From Pseudothauera hydrothermalis (GTDB taxonomy: Bacteria > Pseudomonadota > Gammaproteobacteria > Burkholderiales > Rhodocyclaceae), in assembly GCF_003345255.1 (NCBI RefSeq), contig NZ_CP029331.1, positions 682,001 to 746,000 of the forward strand: a DNA stretch of 64,000 nt, written 5' to 3'. Position numbers and translations under genes: made by a program. The notes below the pieces were generated by a model. That model made no database searches. It saw nothing but the letters and a program-made list of their open reading frames with translations, and had not been told where the DNA came from. Below are positions 21,351 through 31,860 of the stretch, in pieces. The stretch's first letter is position 1. Every line of letters starts with the position of its first letter.

Positions 21351-22016
21351 ATGGAAAACCACATGACTACCATGACCCATTCGCAGGCATCGGTCCTGTC
21401 GACCAATCGGGTCATTCGTAACACTTATGTTCTGCTGTCGATGACGCTGGCTTTCTCTGCGGTCGTCGCCGGCGTATCGATGGCGCTTGGTTTGCCGCAT
21501 CCCGGGCTCATCCTGACCCTGATCGGTTACTTCGGGCTGCTGTTTCTGACCGCCAAGCTGCGTAACAGCTCGGGCGGCATTCTTGCCGTCTTTGCACTGA
21601 CCGGTTTCATGGGTTACACCCTGGGACCGATCCTGTCGGCCTATCTGGCGCTGCCCAATGGCCATATGATCGTGATGCAGGCAATGGGCGGCACGGCGGC
21701 CATCTTCTTGGGGCTGTCGGCCTATGCGCTGACCACCCGGAAGGATTTTTCCTTCATGGGCGGCTTCCTGATGGTCGGCATTCTGGTGGCCTTCCTGGCT
21801 GGCCTGGGCGCGATCTTCTTCGAGGTTCCGGCCCTGTCGCTGGCGGTGTCCGCAATGTTCGTGCTGTTGATGTCCGGTCTGATTCTGTATGAGACCAGCA
21901 ATATCATCCACGGCGGCGAAACCAACTACATCATGGCCACGGTGACGCTGTATGTGTCGATCTACAACCTCTTTACCAGTCTGTTGCATTTGCTGGGCTT
22001 CATGAATAACGAGTGA
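21351..22016 (+). CDS. Bax inhibitor-1 (YccA/UPF0005) family membrane protein
   Basis: Encodes 221 residues with seven predicted helices, starting behind GGAGGAAG. The sequence runs from [20 protein letters not shown] through [14 protein letters not shown] and [15 protein letters not shown] to the C-terminal [20 protein letters not shown] and [18 protein letters not shown], the TMBIM signature with conserved acidic residues of the pH-gated leak. YccA interacts with FtsH in E. coli; hflK and hflC, which also act on FtsH, are elsewhere in this window but unlinked. It is followed by a very strong hairpin. Confidence 0.93.
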   Translation: MENHMTTMTHSQASVLSTNRVIRNTYVLLSMTLAFSAVVAGVSMALGLPHPGLILTLIGYFGLLFLTAKLRNSSGGILAVFALTGFMGYTLGPILSAYLALPNGHMIVMQAMGGTAAIFLGLSAYALTTRKDFSFMGGFLMVGILVAFLAGLGAIFFEVPALSLAVSAMFVLLMSGLILYETSNIIHGGETNYIMATVTLYVSIYNLFTSLLHLLGFMNNE

Positions 22017-22033
22017 TCGTGGCCCTAGGGTGC

Positions 22034-22067
22034 GACAAACGGGCGGCCTGCGGGCCGCCCGTTTGTC
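22034..22067. terminator. Strong bidirectional terminator-type hairpin
   Basis: A 15-bp perfect stem (22034-22048 with 22053-22067, loop TGCG) has the outer part AAAC/GTTT. It lies 17 bp past the Bax-inhibitor-like gene stop, with GTTTGTC on the exit side. It probably terminates that transcript. Confidence 0.8.
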
Positions 22068-22149
22068 GTCCACGGCGCCCGCAGGCAGTCGCCCTGCGCG
22101 GCCGAGGGCTGGGGTTACAATACGCGCCTCACAAGTTTGGACGGGTCAG

Positions 22150-23118
22150 ATGAAGACCACATTTCTGGATTTCGAACAGCCGCTGGCTGATCTTGCGGCC
22201 AAGATCGAGGAACTGCGCTTTGTGCAGGATGATTCCGCGGTGGATATTTCCGAGGAAATCGCCCGCTTGGAGGCCAAGAGCCAGGCGCTGACCAAGGATT
22301 TGTACGCCAAGCTTACGCCGTGGCAGATTGCCCAGGTGGCCCGTCATCCGCAGCGCCCTTACACGCTGGACTACGCCGAGCTGGTGTTTACCGACTTCCA
22401 GGAACTGCACGGTGACCGCGCCTTTGCCGACGACAAGGCCATCGTCGGCGGCTTGGCGCGTTTCAATGGGCAAAGTTGCGTGGTGATCGGCCACCAGAAA
22501 GGGCGTGACACCAAAGAAAAGATCCAGCGCAACTTCGGCATGCCCCGTCCGGAAGGCTATCGCAAGGCGCTGCGTCTGATGAAGATGGCCGAAAAGTTCG
22601 GGTTGCCGGTCTTCACCTTTGTCGACACCCCCGGTGCCTACCCCGGCATTGGCGCCGAAGAACGTGGCCAGTCGGAAGCGATCGGCCACAATCTTTACGT
22701 GATGGCCGAGCTCAAGGTGCCGATCGTCACCACCATCATCGGCGAGGGCGGCTCCGGCGGTGCGCTGGCCATTGCGGTAGCCGACCAGGTGTTGATGCTG
22801 CAATACGCCACCTATTCGGTGATCTCGCCGGAAGGTTGCGCGTCCATTTTGTGGAAGAGCGCGGACAAGGCCGCCGAGGCGGCCGAGACCATGGGCATTA
22901 CCGCAGCGCGCCTCAAATCGCTGGGGCTGGTAGATAAAGTGGTCAGCGAACCCGTGGGCGGCGCGCATCGCGACCACCGTGCCATGGCACAGAATCTGAA
23001 ACGGGCGCTCACTGACGCCCTGCGCCAGGTGGCCGACCTGAGTCCGGTGCAGTTGGTCGAGCAGCGTTTCGCAAAACTGATGAGCTACGGCCGTTTCAAG
23101 GAACAAAACGCAGCCTGA
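22150..23118 (+). CDS. accA: Acetyl-CoA carboxylase carboxyltransferase subunit alpha
   Basis: Encodes 322 residues starting [20 protein letters not shown]; the 40-codon upstream extension crosses the terminator and is rejected. AccA with AccD transfers the carboxyl group from biotinyl-BCCP to acetyl-CoA, making malonyl-CoA for fatty-acid synthesis. Family blocks are [58 protein letters not shown] and [27 protein letters not shown] -10-like box lies at 22116-22121. tilS follows closely, so the pair is likely cotranscribed, a common arrangement. Confidence 0.97.
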   Translation: MKTTFLDFEQPLADLAAKIEELRFVQDDSAVDISEEIARLEAKSQALTKDLYAKLTPWQIAQVARHPQRPYTLDYAELVFTDFQELHGDRAFADDKAIVGGLARFNGQSCVVIGHQKGRDTKEKIQRNFGMPRPEGYRKALRLMKMAEKFGLPVFTFVDTPGAYPGIGAEERGQSEAIGHNLYVMAELKVPIVTTIIGEGGSGGALAIAVADQVLMLQYATYSVISPEGCASILWKSADKAAEAAETMGITAARLKSLGLVDKVVSEPVGGAHRDHRAMAQNLKRALTDALRQVADLSPVQLVEQRFAKLMSYGRFKEQNAA

Positions 23119-23137
23119 GCCGCTGTCCGTGTGCGCG

Positions 23138-24481
23138 ATGCTCCCGGCTGCGCTGCAAGATGAGCTGGCTGCGGTACTGGCTGCGGCGGGCGTCGGCAAA
23201 CAGACCACGCTGTGCTGTGCGCTGTCTGGCGGGGTCGATTCGATGCTGCTATTGCACGGGTTGGCTGCGTTGCGTGCGCGGCTCGGTTTTCGGTTGGTGG
23301 CAGCGCATGTCCATCACGGTTTGAGTCCGCATGCCGACCATTGGGCCGCGTTTTGTGCGGCGCAGTGTGCTTCCCTGGGGGTGGCGCTGCAAACCTTCCA
23401 TGTCGTGGTCGATCGTAACGATCCGGCTGGTCTGGAAGCTGCGGCGCGGCGCGTGCGCCACGCAGCGCTCGGTGGCGTGGCGTGCGATTGGCTGGTGTTC
23501 GGACATCATCAGGACGACCAGGCCGAAACCGTGTTGTTTCGGCTGGCGCGCGGGGCCGGGGTGCGCGGCGCCGCAGGCATGGCGGCGATCGAGTTCGGCT
23601 CGCCTGGGCGTTTGCGGCCGCTGCTGGGGCTGCGGCGTGAGCAAATCGAGCAGGCTGCCCGGGATGCGGGCTTAGTCTGGGTGGATGACGAGAGCAATGT
23701 CGACCTGCGCTACACCCGTAATGCCTTGCGTCACCGGGTCTTGCCGGCGCTCGAAGCGGTGTTACCGGCTGCGGTGCCCGGCTTGGCGCGCGCCGCGGCT
23801 CATTTTCGCGAGGCGGACGAATTGCTCGATGCGCTGGCGGCCGAGGATGCGCGGCGCTGCGGCGGAGATATCCTGTCGCGTACTGCGGTGTGTGCTTTGT
23901 CCTCGGCGCGTTTGCGTAATCTGTTGCGTTGGAAAATGCGCACGCTGGGGGTGGAGGCGGTTTCGCGCACGCGTCTTTTCGAGATCGAACGGCAGTTACG
24001 CTTTGGTGCCGCAGACAAGCCTTTGCGCTTGCCGCTAGGGGTATTGGCCTGCTGTGTTTACCGCGACGCCTTGTGGCTGGAACGCGCCCAGCCGGAAAAC
24101 CCGGTAGCGCGGCCATGGCGGGGTGAGGCCAGATTGCCCTGGGGCGATGGCGCGGTAAGGTTTGAGCCGACGCAGGGCCTGGGGGTGTCGCAGCGGCTGC
24201 TGCGTGCCGCGGGGCAGTCGTGGTTGGTGCGGCGTTGGCCGGGGTTGGCGATGCGCGTGCAAAATGGCAGGCCGCGACGCCGCTTCAAAAACTTGTGCCA
24301 AGAAGCGGGCATTGCGCCATGGTTGCGCGACCGCCTGCCGGTGTTGCAGGTCGATGGCGAAGCGGTATGGATTGCCGGCATTGGCGTGGCGGCCGACTGG
24401 CAATGCATGGCGGGCGAAGAGGGCGTGCTGCCGGTGTGGCAGCAGAGCGTGGATCAATCAGTAACGGATGCCGGTCAGTAG
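23138..24481 (+). CDS. tilS: tRNA(Ile)-lysidine synthase TilS
   Basis: Encodes 447 residues from the ATG at 23138; the GTG three codons earlier is equally possible, and neither has a strong Shine-Dalgarno. TilS uses ATP to attach lysine to C34 of tRNA-Ile(CAU). The PP-loop SGGVDSM is at about residues 30-36. Further blocks are HVHHGLSPHADHWAAFC, VFGHHQDDQAETVLFRLARG and WVDDESNVDLRYTRNALRH. The C-terminal TilS domain (GRPRRRFKNLCQEAGIAPW) is intact. Its 3' end overlaps the convergent response-regulator gene by 24 bp. Confidence 0.96.
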   Translation: MLPAALQDELAAVLAAAGVGKQTTLCCALSGGVDSMLLLHGLAALRARLGFRLVAAHVHHGLSPHADHWAAFCAAQCASLGVALQTFHVVVDRNDPAGLEAAARRVRHAALGGVACDWLVFGHHQDDQAETVLFRLARGAGVRGAAGMAAIEFGSPGRLRPLLGLRREQIEQAARDAGLVWVDDESNVDLRYTRNALRHRVLPALEAVLPAAVPGLARAAAHFREADELLDALAAEDARRCGGDILSRTAVCALSSARLRNLLRWKMRTLGVEAVSRTRLFEIERQLRFGAADKPLRLPLGVLACCVYRDALWLERAQPENPVARPWRGEARLPWGDGAVRFEPTQGLGVSQRLLRAAGQSWLVRRWPGLAMRVQNGRPRRRFKNLCQEAGIAPWLRDRLPVLQVDGEAVWIAGIGVAADWQCMAGEEGVLPVWQQSVDQSVTDAGQ

Positions 24482-25063
24482 TTGCGCCAGTTCCACCGCC
24501 GAGCGCACCCCCATCTTGTCGAAAATCTTTGCGCGGTGTGCTTCCACGGTACGCATTGAGATATTCAGCTCGTCGGCGATCACTTTGTTGTACTTGCCTT
24601 CCAGAATGAGGGCCATGACTTCACGTTCGCGCGCGGTGACTGTGGCCAGCCGTGCCTGGACGGTTTCGCGGTCGGCCGCGGCGCGTTGGCGTTCGGCATC
24701 GGCCGCCAGCGCTTGCGCGACGATGTCGAGCAGTTCGTTGTCATTGAAGGGTTTTTCGATGAAGTCGAAGGCCCCTTTTTTCAAGGCGCCGACCGCCATC
24801 GGCACATCGCCGTGGCCGGTGATGAAAATCACCGGCAAACGACAATCACGGGCCCGCAAGGCGTCGAAGCATTCGAGGCCACTCATGCCCTGCATGCGGA
24901 TATCCAGCACGATGCAGCCGCTCCAGTCCGGTTGCCAGGCGGCCAAAAATGCCTCGGCGCTCGGCCATAGGCGGCAGGCGAGCCCACGGGTGCGGAACTG
25001 CCATTCCAGTGCGTCGCGGATGGCCTCGTCGTCGTCGATGATGTGTGCGCAGGCGGTGTTCAT
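24458..25063 (-). CDS. FixJ/NarL-type response regulator (DctR-like)
   Basis: Encodes 201 residues. The receiver domain (residues ~5-120) has the acidic pocket DDDE at 10-13, the phospho-acceptor Asp54 in IVLDIRMQGMSGLE, and the switch and Lys region ITGHGD and KPF. A LuxR-type helix-turn-helix (about 138-200) reads VTAREREVMALILEGKYNKV and NISMRTVEAHRAKIFDKMG. This is the FixJ/TtrR/DctR layout. It overlaps its sensor kinase gene by 4 bp. No dicarboxylate transporter or other obvious target is nearby, so the regulon is unknown. Confidence 0.92.
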   Translation of the reverse strand: MNTACAHIIDDDEAIRDALEWQFRTRGLACRLWPSAEAFLAAWQPDWSGCIVLDIRMQGMSGLECFDALRARDCRLPVIFITGHGDVPMAVGALKKGAFDFIEKPFNDNELLDIVAQALAADAERQRAAADRETVQARLATVTAREREVMALILEGKYNKVIADELNISMRTVEAHRAKIFDKMGVRSAVELAQLLTGIRY

Positions 25064-27027
25064 GCAGGCTCCACCGGTAGCGTAAGAATGAAAATGGTAC
25101 CGCCTTCCGGATTGCTTTCGAAACCGAGCCGCCCACGGTGCAACTCGGCAATCGAGCGGCAGATGTTCAGACCCATACCCATGCCTTCCGGCTTGGTGGT
25201 GAAAAAAGGTTCGAACAGTCGGCGGGCGGTTTGCGGATCGATGCCGCGGCCCTGGTCGATGACCTTGATCACCACTAGATCGTCTTCCTGGCCGGTGCGC
25301 AGGCGCACGGTGCGTCGCTGCGGCGGATTGTCGTGCATCGCGTCCATGCCGTTGCGCACCAGATTGACGATGATCTGCTCGATCATCACCGGGTCGGCAT
25401 CCACCTCCGGCAGGCGGTCGGCCAGTTCGGTGAGCAGACGGATGCGGCGTTTGCGGGCGTCGGCCTCGATCAGATCGACTGCATCCCGGATGATGACATT
25501 GATATCGACAGGTATCCGCTTGGGCTCGGAGCGGCGCACAAAGTCGTGCACCCGGCGGATGATCTCGCCGGCGCGTTGCGCCTGACGGCCGAGCCGCAAG
25601 TGGATTTCCATGAGCTCTTCACGATCGATCTCGCCCGCGGCGGCGAGTCGGTTCATACACCCGCTGTTGTAGCTGGCAATGGCTGCCAGCGGTTGGTTGA
25701 GCTCATGCGCCAGGGTCGAGGCCATCTCGCCCATGGTGATCAGCCGGGAGGTGGCTTGTAAGCGTTCCTCCTGTTGTCGGGCCAACTCCTGGGCGCGTTT
25801 TTGCTCGGTGATGTCCAGAAAGGAGCCCAGCCAGCCGGTATGCCGTCCTTGGGCGTCGATCAGCGGGGCCTCGAACAGCAGCACATCTAACGGTTCGCCG
25901 TTTTTGCGCCGAAAGCGCAGCTCCACCCCTTCGGGGGTGGAGCCGCCTTCTTGCAAGCGGTCGAGCAGCGCCTGTCGCTGCTCGGTGTGGTCCGGCAGCC
26001 AGTAGGGCAGCGGCGGCGCGCGGCCGATCAATTCCTCGGCGCTGTAGCCGGTCATCCGACAGAATGCCGGGTTGACATGGGTGATGCGCCCGCGAAGGTC
26101 GCGTGCGCGCATGCCGGTGATCATCGAGTCCTCCATGGCTTTGCGAAAGGCCGACTCGTTGCGCAGCGCCTGTTCGGCGGCAAGTCGACGGGCGAGCTGG
26201 CTGCGTAGCTGCCAGACACTCCACAGGATGACACCGCACAGCAGCACCAATGAGCCGATTAGCAGCACCGGAATCCAGCGCGTTTCGCCGCGATAGGCGG
26301 TGATCCGTAGGGTGAGTCCGTGACCGGGCGGCTCGAAGCTCATGCGGTATTCGTGCGCGCTCGACAACGGTGCGACCTTGGATTTGGCCGCGATTTCACG
26401 GCCGTCCGCATCGAGCACGCTGACCCGGTAGCGCTCGGAAAACCACCAGGGCAGCTCGCGTACCACCAGAGTCTGGAGCGAATACACGCCGACCGCGGTA
26501 CCGGCGAATGCGCCTTCGGCGTAGAGCGGCACATGGACCTCGAAGTGGTAATCGCCGCCGGCGACCTCGTAGGCCGGACCGTAGGCCGGCTGGCCTATGG
26601 CTCGCGCCAAGCGCAATATCGACGCGGCCGGCACCGCGCCCTGGGTTTCGCCCATCAGATGGGCTTCGGACAGCGGCGGGACGGCGCCCTTGAGCTTGCC
26701 TTCGGCATCGAGCCAGATCACCCGTACCAGGCCGCTTTCGGCACGCAGCAATTGCTCCAGGCTGGCGCGGGTACTGGGCGCGCGCAGTCCCGCAGCCAGT
26801 AACTCCGGCCCCAACTGAGCCAGTAGCGCAGCGTTGCGATCGAGATGGAAGCGCATGTTTTGCTCCATCCATAAAACGTCGTTGATCAGCGTAGCCCGCT
26901 GCGCCTCTTCGTCATAGGCGCGGGTCAGCCAGACCAGCGCGGCGATGGTGCCTAGAAACAGCGCAAGCGTCAGATAGGGCAGGCGCAATTGCCAGGTGGC
27001 GGGCACCGGTGCTGGGGGCGTGTCCAT
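25060..27027 (-). CDS. PAS-containing sensor histidine kinase (DctS-like)
   Basis: Encodes 655 residues from MDTPPAPVPATWQLRLP. The frame is open for 52 more codons upstream, but this Met directly precedes the first membrane helix (YLTLALFLGTIAALVWL, residues ~18-34). A periplasmic sensing region (~35-245) is followed by a second helix (WIPVLLIGSLVLLCGVILW, ~250-270), a PAS/PAC domain (~290-410), the H-box STLAHELNQPLAAI with His near 441, and an ATPase domain with DQGRGIDP and GMGMGLNICRSIAE. It is cotranscribed with the response regulator. It resembles DctS/DctB C4-dicarboxylate sensors; the ligand is inferred only from that similarity. Confidence 0.92.
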   Translation of the reverse strand: MDTPPAPVPATWQLRLPYLTLALFLGTIAALVWLTRAYDEEAQRATLINDVLWMEQNMRFHLDRNAALLAQLGPELLAAGLRAPSTRASLEQLLRAESGLVRVIWLDAEGKLKGAVPPLSEAHLMGETQGAVPAASILRLARAIGQPAYGPAYEVAGGDYHFEVHVPLYAEGAFAGTAVGVYSLQTLVVRELPWWFSERYRVSVLDADGREIAAKSKVAPLSSAHEYRMSFEPPGHGLTLRITAYRGETRWIPVLLIGSLVLLCGVILWSVWQLRSQLARRLAAEQALRNESAFRKAMEDSMITGMRARDLRGRITHVNPAFCRMTGYSAEELIGRAPPLPYWLPDHTEQRQALLDRLQEGGSTPEGVELRFRRKNGEPLDVLLFEAPLIDAQGRHTGWLGSFLDITEQKRAQELARQQEERLQATSRLITMGEMASTLAHELNQPLAAIASYNSGCMNRLAAAGEIDREELMEIHLRLGRQAQRAGEIIRRVHDFVRRSEPKRIPVDINVIIRDAVDLIEADARKRRIRLLTELADRLPEVDADPVMIEQIIVNLVRNGMDAMHDNPPQRRTVRLRTGQEDDLVVIKVIDQGRGIDPQTARRLFEPFFTTKPEGMGMGLNICRSIAELHRGRLGFESNPEGGTIFILTLPVEPA

Positions 27028-27246
27028 CGTGGGGGCGAGCGGTGTGTGGTCAGAAGGCTGGGTGATCGATCGCGCGGCGACGGGGGGGTTAAGGCACAAG
27101 GGTAAATAAAAACCGCCAGCGCGGGGCGAAATCCGCGCTGCGGGGGCAGAGGGTGGCTGGGCCTGGCTGTGTTGGCGGGCCACGCCGGGTGTCGCAGAAA
27201 CCTGCTAACATTGCGCGTTTTATCAAACCTCAGTCTGGAGTTTTCC

Positions 27247-27675
27247 ATGGCCATCGAACGCACTTTGTCCATCATCAAACCCGATGCGGTCGCCAAGAAC
27301 GTGATTGGCAAGATCTATCAGCGTTTCGAGGACGCTGGTCTGAAGATCGTTGCCGCCAAGATGGTCCATTTGTCCGAGCAGGAAGCCGGCCAATTTTACG
27401 CGGTACATAAAGATCGCCCCTTCTTCAAGGATCTGGTGTCCTTCATGACCTCCGGCCCGGTCATGGTGCAGTGCCTGGAAGGTGAGAACGCGATTGCCAA
27501 AAACCGTGAGCTGATGGGCGCCACCGACCCGAAGAAGGCCGCGCCGGGCACCATCCGCGCCGATTTTGCCGAATCCATCGACGCCAACGCGGTCCACGGC
27601 TCCGATGCGCCGGAAACCGCGGCGGTGGAAGTGGCGTTCTTCTTCCCCGGCATGAATATTTACAGCGGCCGCTGA
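27247..27675 (+). CDS. ndk: Nucleoside diphosphate kinase
   Basis: Encodes 142 residues starting [18 protein letters not shown], with GGAG upstream. Ndk transfers the gamma phosphate of ATP to NDPs via a phosphohistidine. The catalytic histidine lies in [15 protein letters not shown] near residue 117, and the Kpn-loop [11 protein letters not shown] is present. It opens the long plus-strand housekeeping run ndk-rlmN-pilF-rodZ-ispG-hisS. Confidence 0.97.
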   Translation: MAIERTLSIIKPDAVAKNVIGKIYQRFEDAGLKIVAAKMVHLSEQEAGQFYAVHKDRPFFKDLVSFMTSGPVMVQCLEGENAIAKNRELMGATDPKKAAPGTIRADFAESIDANAVHGSDAPETAAVEVAFFFPGMNIYSGR

Positions 27676-27735
27676 GGGAACCGAGGCGACGCGGCGGCGT
27701 TCAGAAGCAGTCGAACCGCTGCGCGCCCAACTGCC

Positions 27736-28857
27736 ATGATCAATTTGCTCGATTTCGATCTCGATGGCCTGGTCGACTGGTTCGCCGAACGCGGTGAGAA
27801 AGCGTTTCGGGCGCGCCAGGTGATGCGCTGGGTACACCGCGAAGGCTGTGACGATTTCGAGCGCATGACCGATGTGGCCAAAAGCCTGCGCGCCAGTTTG
27901 GCCACAAACGCCTGCATTCGCGCGCCGCGCCCGCTGCGCGACACGGTGTCGGCCGACGGCACCCGCAAGTGGCTGCTCGACGTCGGCAACGGCAACGCGG
28001 TGGAAACCGTGTTCATCCCTGAGACCAGTCGCGGCACCTTGTGCGTGTCTTCGCAGGCCGGCTGCGCACTGGACTGCGCCTTTTGCTCCACCGGCAAGCA
28101 GGGTTTCAACCGTAATCTGACAGCGGGCGAGATCATCGGCCAGTTGTGGCTGGCCAACAAGCTGTTGGGCGCGGCCCGCGATGCTGCGCCCGACCTCGAG
28201 GCTGGCGAACGCGATAACGGCCGCATCATCAGCAATGTGGTGATGATGGGCATGGGCGAGCCGCTGGCCAACTTCGACAACGTGGTCACCGCGCTACGCC
28301 TGATGCTCGACGATCATGCCTACGGCCTGTCGCGCCGGCGGGTGACCGTGTCGACCTCGGGCATCGTGCCGGCGATCGACCGCTTGCGTGAGGAGTGTCC
28401 GGTGGCTTTGGCGGTGTCGCTGCATGCATCGAACGACGACTTGCGCGACCGTCTGGTGCCGATCAACCGCAAATATCCGCTGGCCGAGCTGATGGCAGCC
28501 TGCCAGCGCTATCTGGTGCGCGCGCCGCGCGACTTTGTGACCTTCGAGTATGTGATGCTCGATGGCGTCAACGACCAGGACGCGCATGCCCGCGAGCTGG
28601 TTGCGCTGGTACGCGATGTGCCGTGCAAGTTCAACCTGATTCCGTTCAACCCCTTCCCGCATTCCGGCTTCCGTCGCTCGCCGGCCGAGCGCATCCGCCG
28701 TTTTGCCGGTATCCTGATTGACGCCGGCATTGTCACCACCACCCGCAAGACCCGCGGCGACGATGTGGATGCGGCCTGCGGCCAGCTCGCGGGCCAAGTG
28801 CAGGACAAGACCCGGCGCAGCGTTCGATTCGTGCAATCGATGGAGGTCCGCCCATGA
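27736..28857 (+). CDS. rlmN: Dual-specificity 23S rRNA/tRNA adenine-C2 methyltransferase RlmN
   Basis: Encodes 373 residues, standard length. This radical-SAM enzyme methylates A2503 of 23S rRNA and A37 of some tRNAs. The iron-sulfur cysteines are C110, C114 and C117 in [18 protein letters not shown]. The SAM-binding block is [16 protein letters not shown]. The C-terminal [20 protein letters not shown] supplies the second catalytic cysteine. The 3' end overlaps the start of pilF by 4 bp. Confidence 0.97.
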   Translation: MINLLDFDLDGLVDWFAERGEKAFRARQVMRWVHREGCDDFERMTDVAKSLRASLATNACIRAPRPLRDTVSADGTRKWLLDVGNGNAVETVFIPETSRGTLCVSSQAGCALDCAFCSTGKQGFNRNLTAGEIIGQLWLANKLLGAARDAAPDLEAGERDNGRIISNVVMMGMGEPLANFDNVVTALRLMLDDHAYGLSRRRVTVSTSGIVPAIDRLREECPVALAVSLHASNDDLRDRLVPINRKYPLAELMAACQRYLVRAPRDFVTFEYVMLDGVNDQDAHARELVALVRDVPCKFNLIPFNPFPHSGFRRSPAERIRRFAGILIDAGIVTTTRKTRGDDVDAACGQLAGQVQDKTRRSVRFVQSMEVRP

Positions 28858-29657
28858 CGCGTTTTGCCGCCCCGCTTCTTTCCGCCCTGTTGAGTCTGCT
28901 GCTTGGAGCCTGCGCCACTGCGCCCGTTGGCGTAGCGCAGGACGCGGCGGCCGCACGCCCTTATGCCGACCGTGCCCCGGCCAGTCCGGCAGAAGCGAGC
29001 GCCAAAGTGCATGTCGATCTGGGTACGGCCTATCTGCAGGTCGGCCGTTACGATGTTGCCCTCGATGAAGCGGCCATTGCGCTGGAGGACAGTCCGTCCT
29101 ACGCGCCAGCTTTTCATCTGCGTGCGCTGGTCTACATGATGGTGGGCGATGAGGCCAAAGCGGAGGAAAATTTCCGGCGAGCGCTTGCCCAGGCGCCGGG
29201 CGAACCGGAGTTCAACAATAGTTTTGGTTGGTTTTTATGCATCCAAGGGCGCGAGACCGAAGGCTTGGAGCGTTTGGCGCTGGCTGCCCGCAATCCTTAC
29301 TACCGCACCCCCGCCTATCCGCTATCCAACGCCGGGCTGTGTTACCTGCGCTTGGGTGACACCGCCGCCGCGGTAACGCATTTTCAGCGCGCGGTGGAGG
29401 CAGACCCTGGCAACGCGGTGGCGCTGTTCAATCTGGCCGATATCGCCTACCGTCAGGGTGACTTCGTTACCGCCCGCACCCATCTGATCCGCCTGCATCA
29501 GCAAAGCGAGCCGACGGCCGAGTCGGCGTGGCTGGGGCTGCGTACCGAGCGCCGCTTGGGCAACACGGAAGCCGAGGCGAGTTATGCGGCGCAGTTGCGC
29601 AGCCGCTTTGCCAGCTCCCCGCAGTACCAGTTGATGCTGCAAGGAAAGTACGAGTGA
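28854..29657 (+). CDS. pilF: Type IV pilus biogenesis lipoprotein PilF/PilW
   Basis: Encodes 267 residues. The lipoprotein signal [20 protein letters not shown] has a lipobox LLGAC with Cys20. Tetratricopeptide repeats follow, for example [40 protein letters not shown] and [20 protein letters not shown]. Family knowledge: this outer-membrane pilotin helps PilQ secretin assemble. The signature [19 protein letters not shown] is typical. Position between rlmN and rodZ-ispG is the conserved proteobacterial order. Confidence 0.94.
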   Translation: MTRFAAPLLSALLSLLLGACATAPVGVAQDAAAARPYADRAPASPAEASAKVHVDLGTAYLQVGRYDVALDEAAIALEDSPSYAPAFHLRALVYMMVGDEAKAEENFRRALAQAPGEPEFNNSFGWFLCIQGRETEGLERLALAARNPYYRTPAYPLSNAGLCYLRLGDTAAAVTHFQRAVEADPGNAVALFNLADIAYRQGDFVTARTHLIRLHQQSEPTAESAWLGLRTERRLGNTEAEASYAAQLRSRFASSPQYQLMLQGKYE

Positions 29658-30577
29658 GCGAGACGATCGATCCCCGCGGCCAAAGCGTACCGCAGGATGC
29701 AGCCGAGGTCGGCAGGCTGTTGAGCGCCGGCCGCCAAGCGCGCGGTTTGACGATCGCCAACGTGGCACAGATGCTCAAGCTGGGCGTCCGCCAAATCGAG
29801 GCCATGGAGAGCGGGCGCTTCGATCTGTTGCCCGGAGCGGCCTTTGCACGCGGCTTTGTGCGTAACTATGCGCGCTTGCTTGGTATCGATGCCGATCCGC
29901 TGGTAGCGGTGGTCGATGCCGGCGTGACCGCGCAGGTCGATTTGGCGCCGGTATCGAATGCCGAGGGGGTCATGCCGGCCAGCGGCGCGCAGCGCCTGTC
30001 ATCGACGCCGGTGGCCTTGGTGGCTTTTGGTTTGTTGCTGGTGGTGCTGGTCGGCTGGTACTTTGACTGGTTTCGCACTCCGGATGCGCCGCCGGATACC
30101 GTTGCCCAGCCGGCTGTGGTCGAGACCGCACCGCCAACCGCAGTCGCCCAAGAGCAGCCGTCCGAGACGCAGCCTGCGCCGGCGCTCGATGCTGCGGGCA
30201 CGCCTGCGGCCAAACCGCCAGCCACTTTGCCCGAGGTCGTTACCAATCCCGCCGCTGAGCGCCCGGCTTCGCCGGCGCCGCAGTCTCCCGCACCCGCTGG
30301 CGCGAATCCGGGCGGCGAGGCAGCCTCCTCCGCAGACGGGCTGCATACGGTCGAGCTGACTTTTGCCGGCGAATCGTGGTACGAAATCCGTGACGCGGAC
30401 GGCAAAATCGTTGCCACCGGCATCGGCCGTGCCGATCAGGTGCGCAGTGCGCGCGGTAGTGCGCCCTTGGCATTGGTGATCGGTAATGCAGCCATGGTGC
30501 GTTTGACTCATAACGGCCAGGCGGTCGATCTCGCCCCGCACACCCGGGTCAGTGTGGCCAGGCTGACTTTGCAGTGA
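29654..30577 (+). CDS. rodZ: RodZ-like helix-turn-helix membrane protein
   Basis: Encodes 307 residues from a GTG at 29654 with AAGGAAAG 6 nt upstream; longer frames overlap pilF and are rejected. The cytoplasmic HTH_25 domain (about residues 15-85) reads [20 protein letters not shown] and [21 protein letters not shown] single helix ([20 protein letters not shown], ~115-135) follows. A long Pro/Ala-rich periplasmic linker then leads to a C-terminal DUF4115 domain ([20 protein letters not shown]). RodZ links MreB to the elongation machinery. Confidence 0.93.
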   Translation: MSETIDPRGQSVPQDAAEVGRLLSAGRQARGLTIANVAQMLKLGVRQIEAMESGRFDLLPGAAFARGFVRNYARLLGIDADPLVAVVDAGVTAQVDLAPVSNAEGVMPASGAQRLSSTPVALVAFGLLLVVLVGWYFDWFRTPDAPPDTVAQPAVVETAPPTAVAQEQPSETQPAPALDAAGTPAAKPPATLPEVVTNPAAERPASPAPQSPAPAGANPGGEAASSADGLHTVELTFAGESWYEIRDADGKIVATGIGRADQVRSARGSAPLALVIGNAAMVRLTHNGQAVDLAPHTRVSVARLTLQ

Positions 30578-30587
30578 GAATTCCGGG

Positions 30588-31838
30588 ATGAAAAACGTCT
30601 CAGCGCTAACTTTTGGCCCGCAGCCGCGTCGGCGAACCCGGCTGGTGCGTGTCGGCCGTGTTGCAGTGGGCGCCGATGCACCGGTGGTGGTGCAGTCGAT
30701 GACCAATACCGATACCGCCGATGTGCTGGGCACAGCGATGCAGATTGCCGAACTGGCGCGCGCCGGTTCGGAGATCGTGCGCATCACGGTCAATAACGAA
30801 GAGGCCGCGCGCGCGGTGCCACATATCCGCGACCGCCTGCTGGCGCTCAATGTCGACGTGCCGCTGGTGGGCGACTTCCACTACAACGGTCATAAATTAT
30901 TGACCGACTTTCCCGCCTGCGCCGAGGCGCTGGCCAAGTTCCGCATCAACCCCGGCAACGTCGGCACCGGCGCCAAGCGCGACCCGCAGTTTGCCGCCAT
31001 CGTCGAATTGGCCTGCCGTTACGACAAGCCGGTACGCATCGGGGTCAATTGGGGCAGCCTGGACCAGTCGGTCCTGGCGCGCATCATGGATGCCAACGCC
31101 AAACTGGCCGAACCGCGCGACGCCAGCGCGGTGATGCGCGAGGCGCTGGTGGTCTCGGCCCTCGAATCGGCCGCCAAGGCCGAAGAATACGGCCTGCCGG
31201 GCGACCGCATCATTCTGTCGGCCAAGGTTTCCAGCGTACAGGATCTGATCGCGGTTTATCGTGAGCTGGCCCGTCGCTGCGATTATCCGCTGCATCTGGG
31301 GCTCACCGAGGCGGGCATGGGCTCCAAGGGCATCGTCGCTTCCACTGCGGCGCTGGCGGTGCTGCTGCAAGAGGGCATCGGCGACACCATTCGTATTTCG
31401 CTCACCCCGGAACCGGGCGGTAATCGCTGTCAAGAGGTGATCGTTGCGCAAGAAATCCTGCAGACCATGGGCCTGCGCGCGTTCACACCCATGGTTACTG
31501 CCTGCCCTGGCTGCGGGCGCACTACCAGCACCTTTTTCCAGGAACTGGCCGACGGCATCCAGCGCTATGTGCGTGAGCAGATGCCCGCGTGGCGCGAACA
31601 ATACGATGGGGTGGAAAACATGACCCTGGCGGTGATGGGCTGTGTGGTCAACGGGCCGGGCGAGAGCAAGCACGCCAACATCGGCATTTCGCTGCCCGGC
31701 ACCGGGGAGACGCCGGCTGCGCCGGTGTTCGTAGACGGCGTCAAAACCGTCACCCTGCGCGGCGACAACATCGCCGCTGAATTCAAGGCCATCGTCGATG
31801 ACTACGTGGCCACCCGATACAAACGCAAAGCGGGCTGA
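30588..31838 (+). CDS. ispG: 4-hydroxy-3-methylbut-2-enyl diphosphate synthase (flavodoxin)
   Basis: Encodes 416 residues. IspG carries out the penultimate step of the MEP isoprenoid pathway with a [4Fe-4S] cluster. The cluster cysteines are C306 and C309 in [15 protein letters not shown] and C352 in [17 protein letters not shown]-terminal blocks [20 protein letters not shown] and NPGNVG mark the barrel domain. The large insertion of the proteobacterial form is present. It lies 10 bp after rodZ and 22 bp before hisS. Confidence 0.97.
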   Translation: MKNVSALTFGPQPRRRTRLVRVGRVAVGADAPVVVQSMTNTDTADVLGTAMQIAELARAGSEIVRITVNNEEAARAVPHIRDRLLALNVDVPLVGDFHYNGHKLLTDFPACAEALAKFRINPGNVGTGAKRDPQFAAIVELACRYDKPVRIGVNWGSLDQSVLARIMDANAKLAEPRDASAVMREALVVSALESAAKAEEYGLPGDRIILSAKVSSVQDLIAVYRELARRCDYPLHLGLTEAGMGSKGIVASTAALAVLLQEGIGDTIRISLTPEPGGNRCQEVIVAQEILQTMGLRAFTPMVTACPGCGRTTSTFFQELADGIQRYVREQMPAWREQYDGVENMTLAVMGCVVNGPGESKHANIGISLPGTGETPAAPVFVDGVKTVTLRGDNIAAEFKAIVDDYVATRYKRKAG

Positions 31839-31860
31839 ACTCCTCAACAATCAACGCGCT

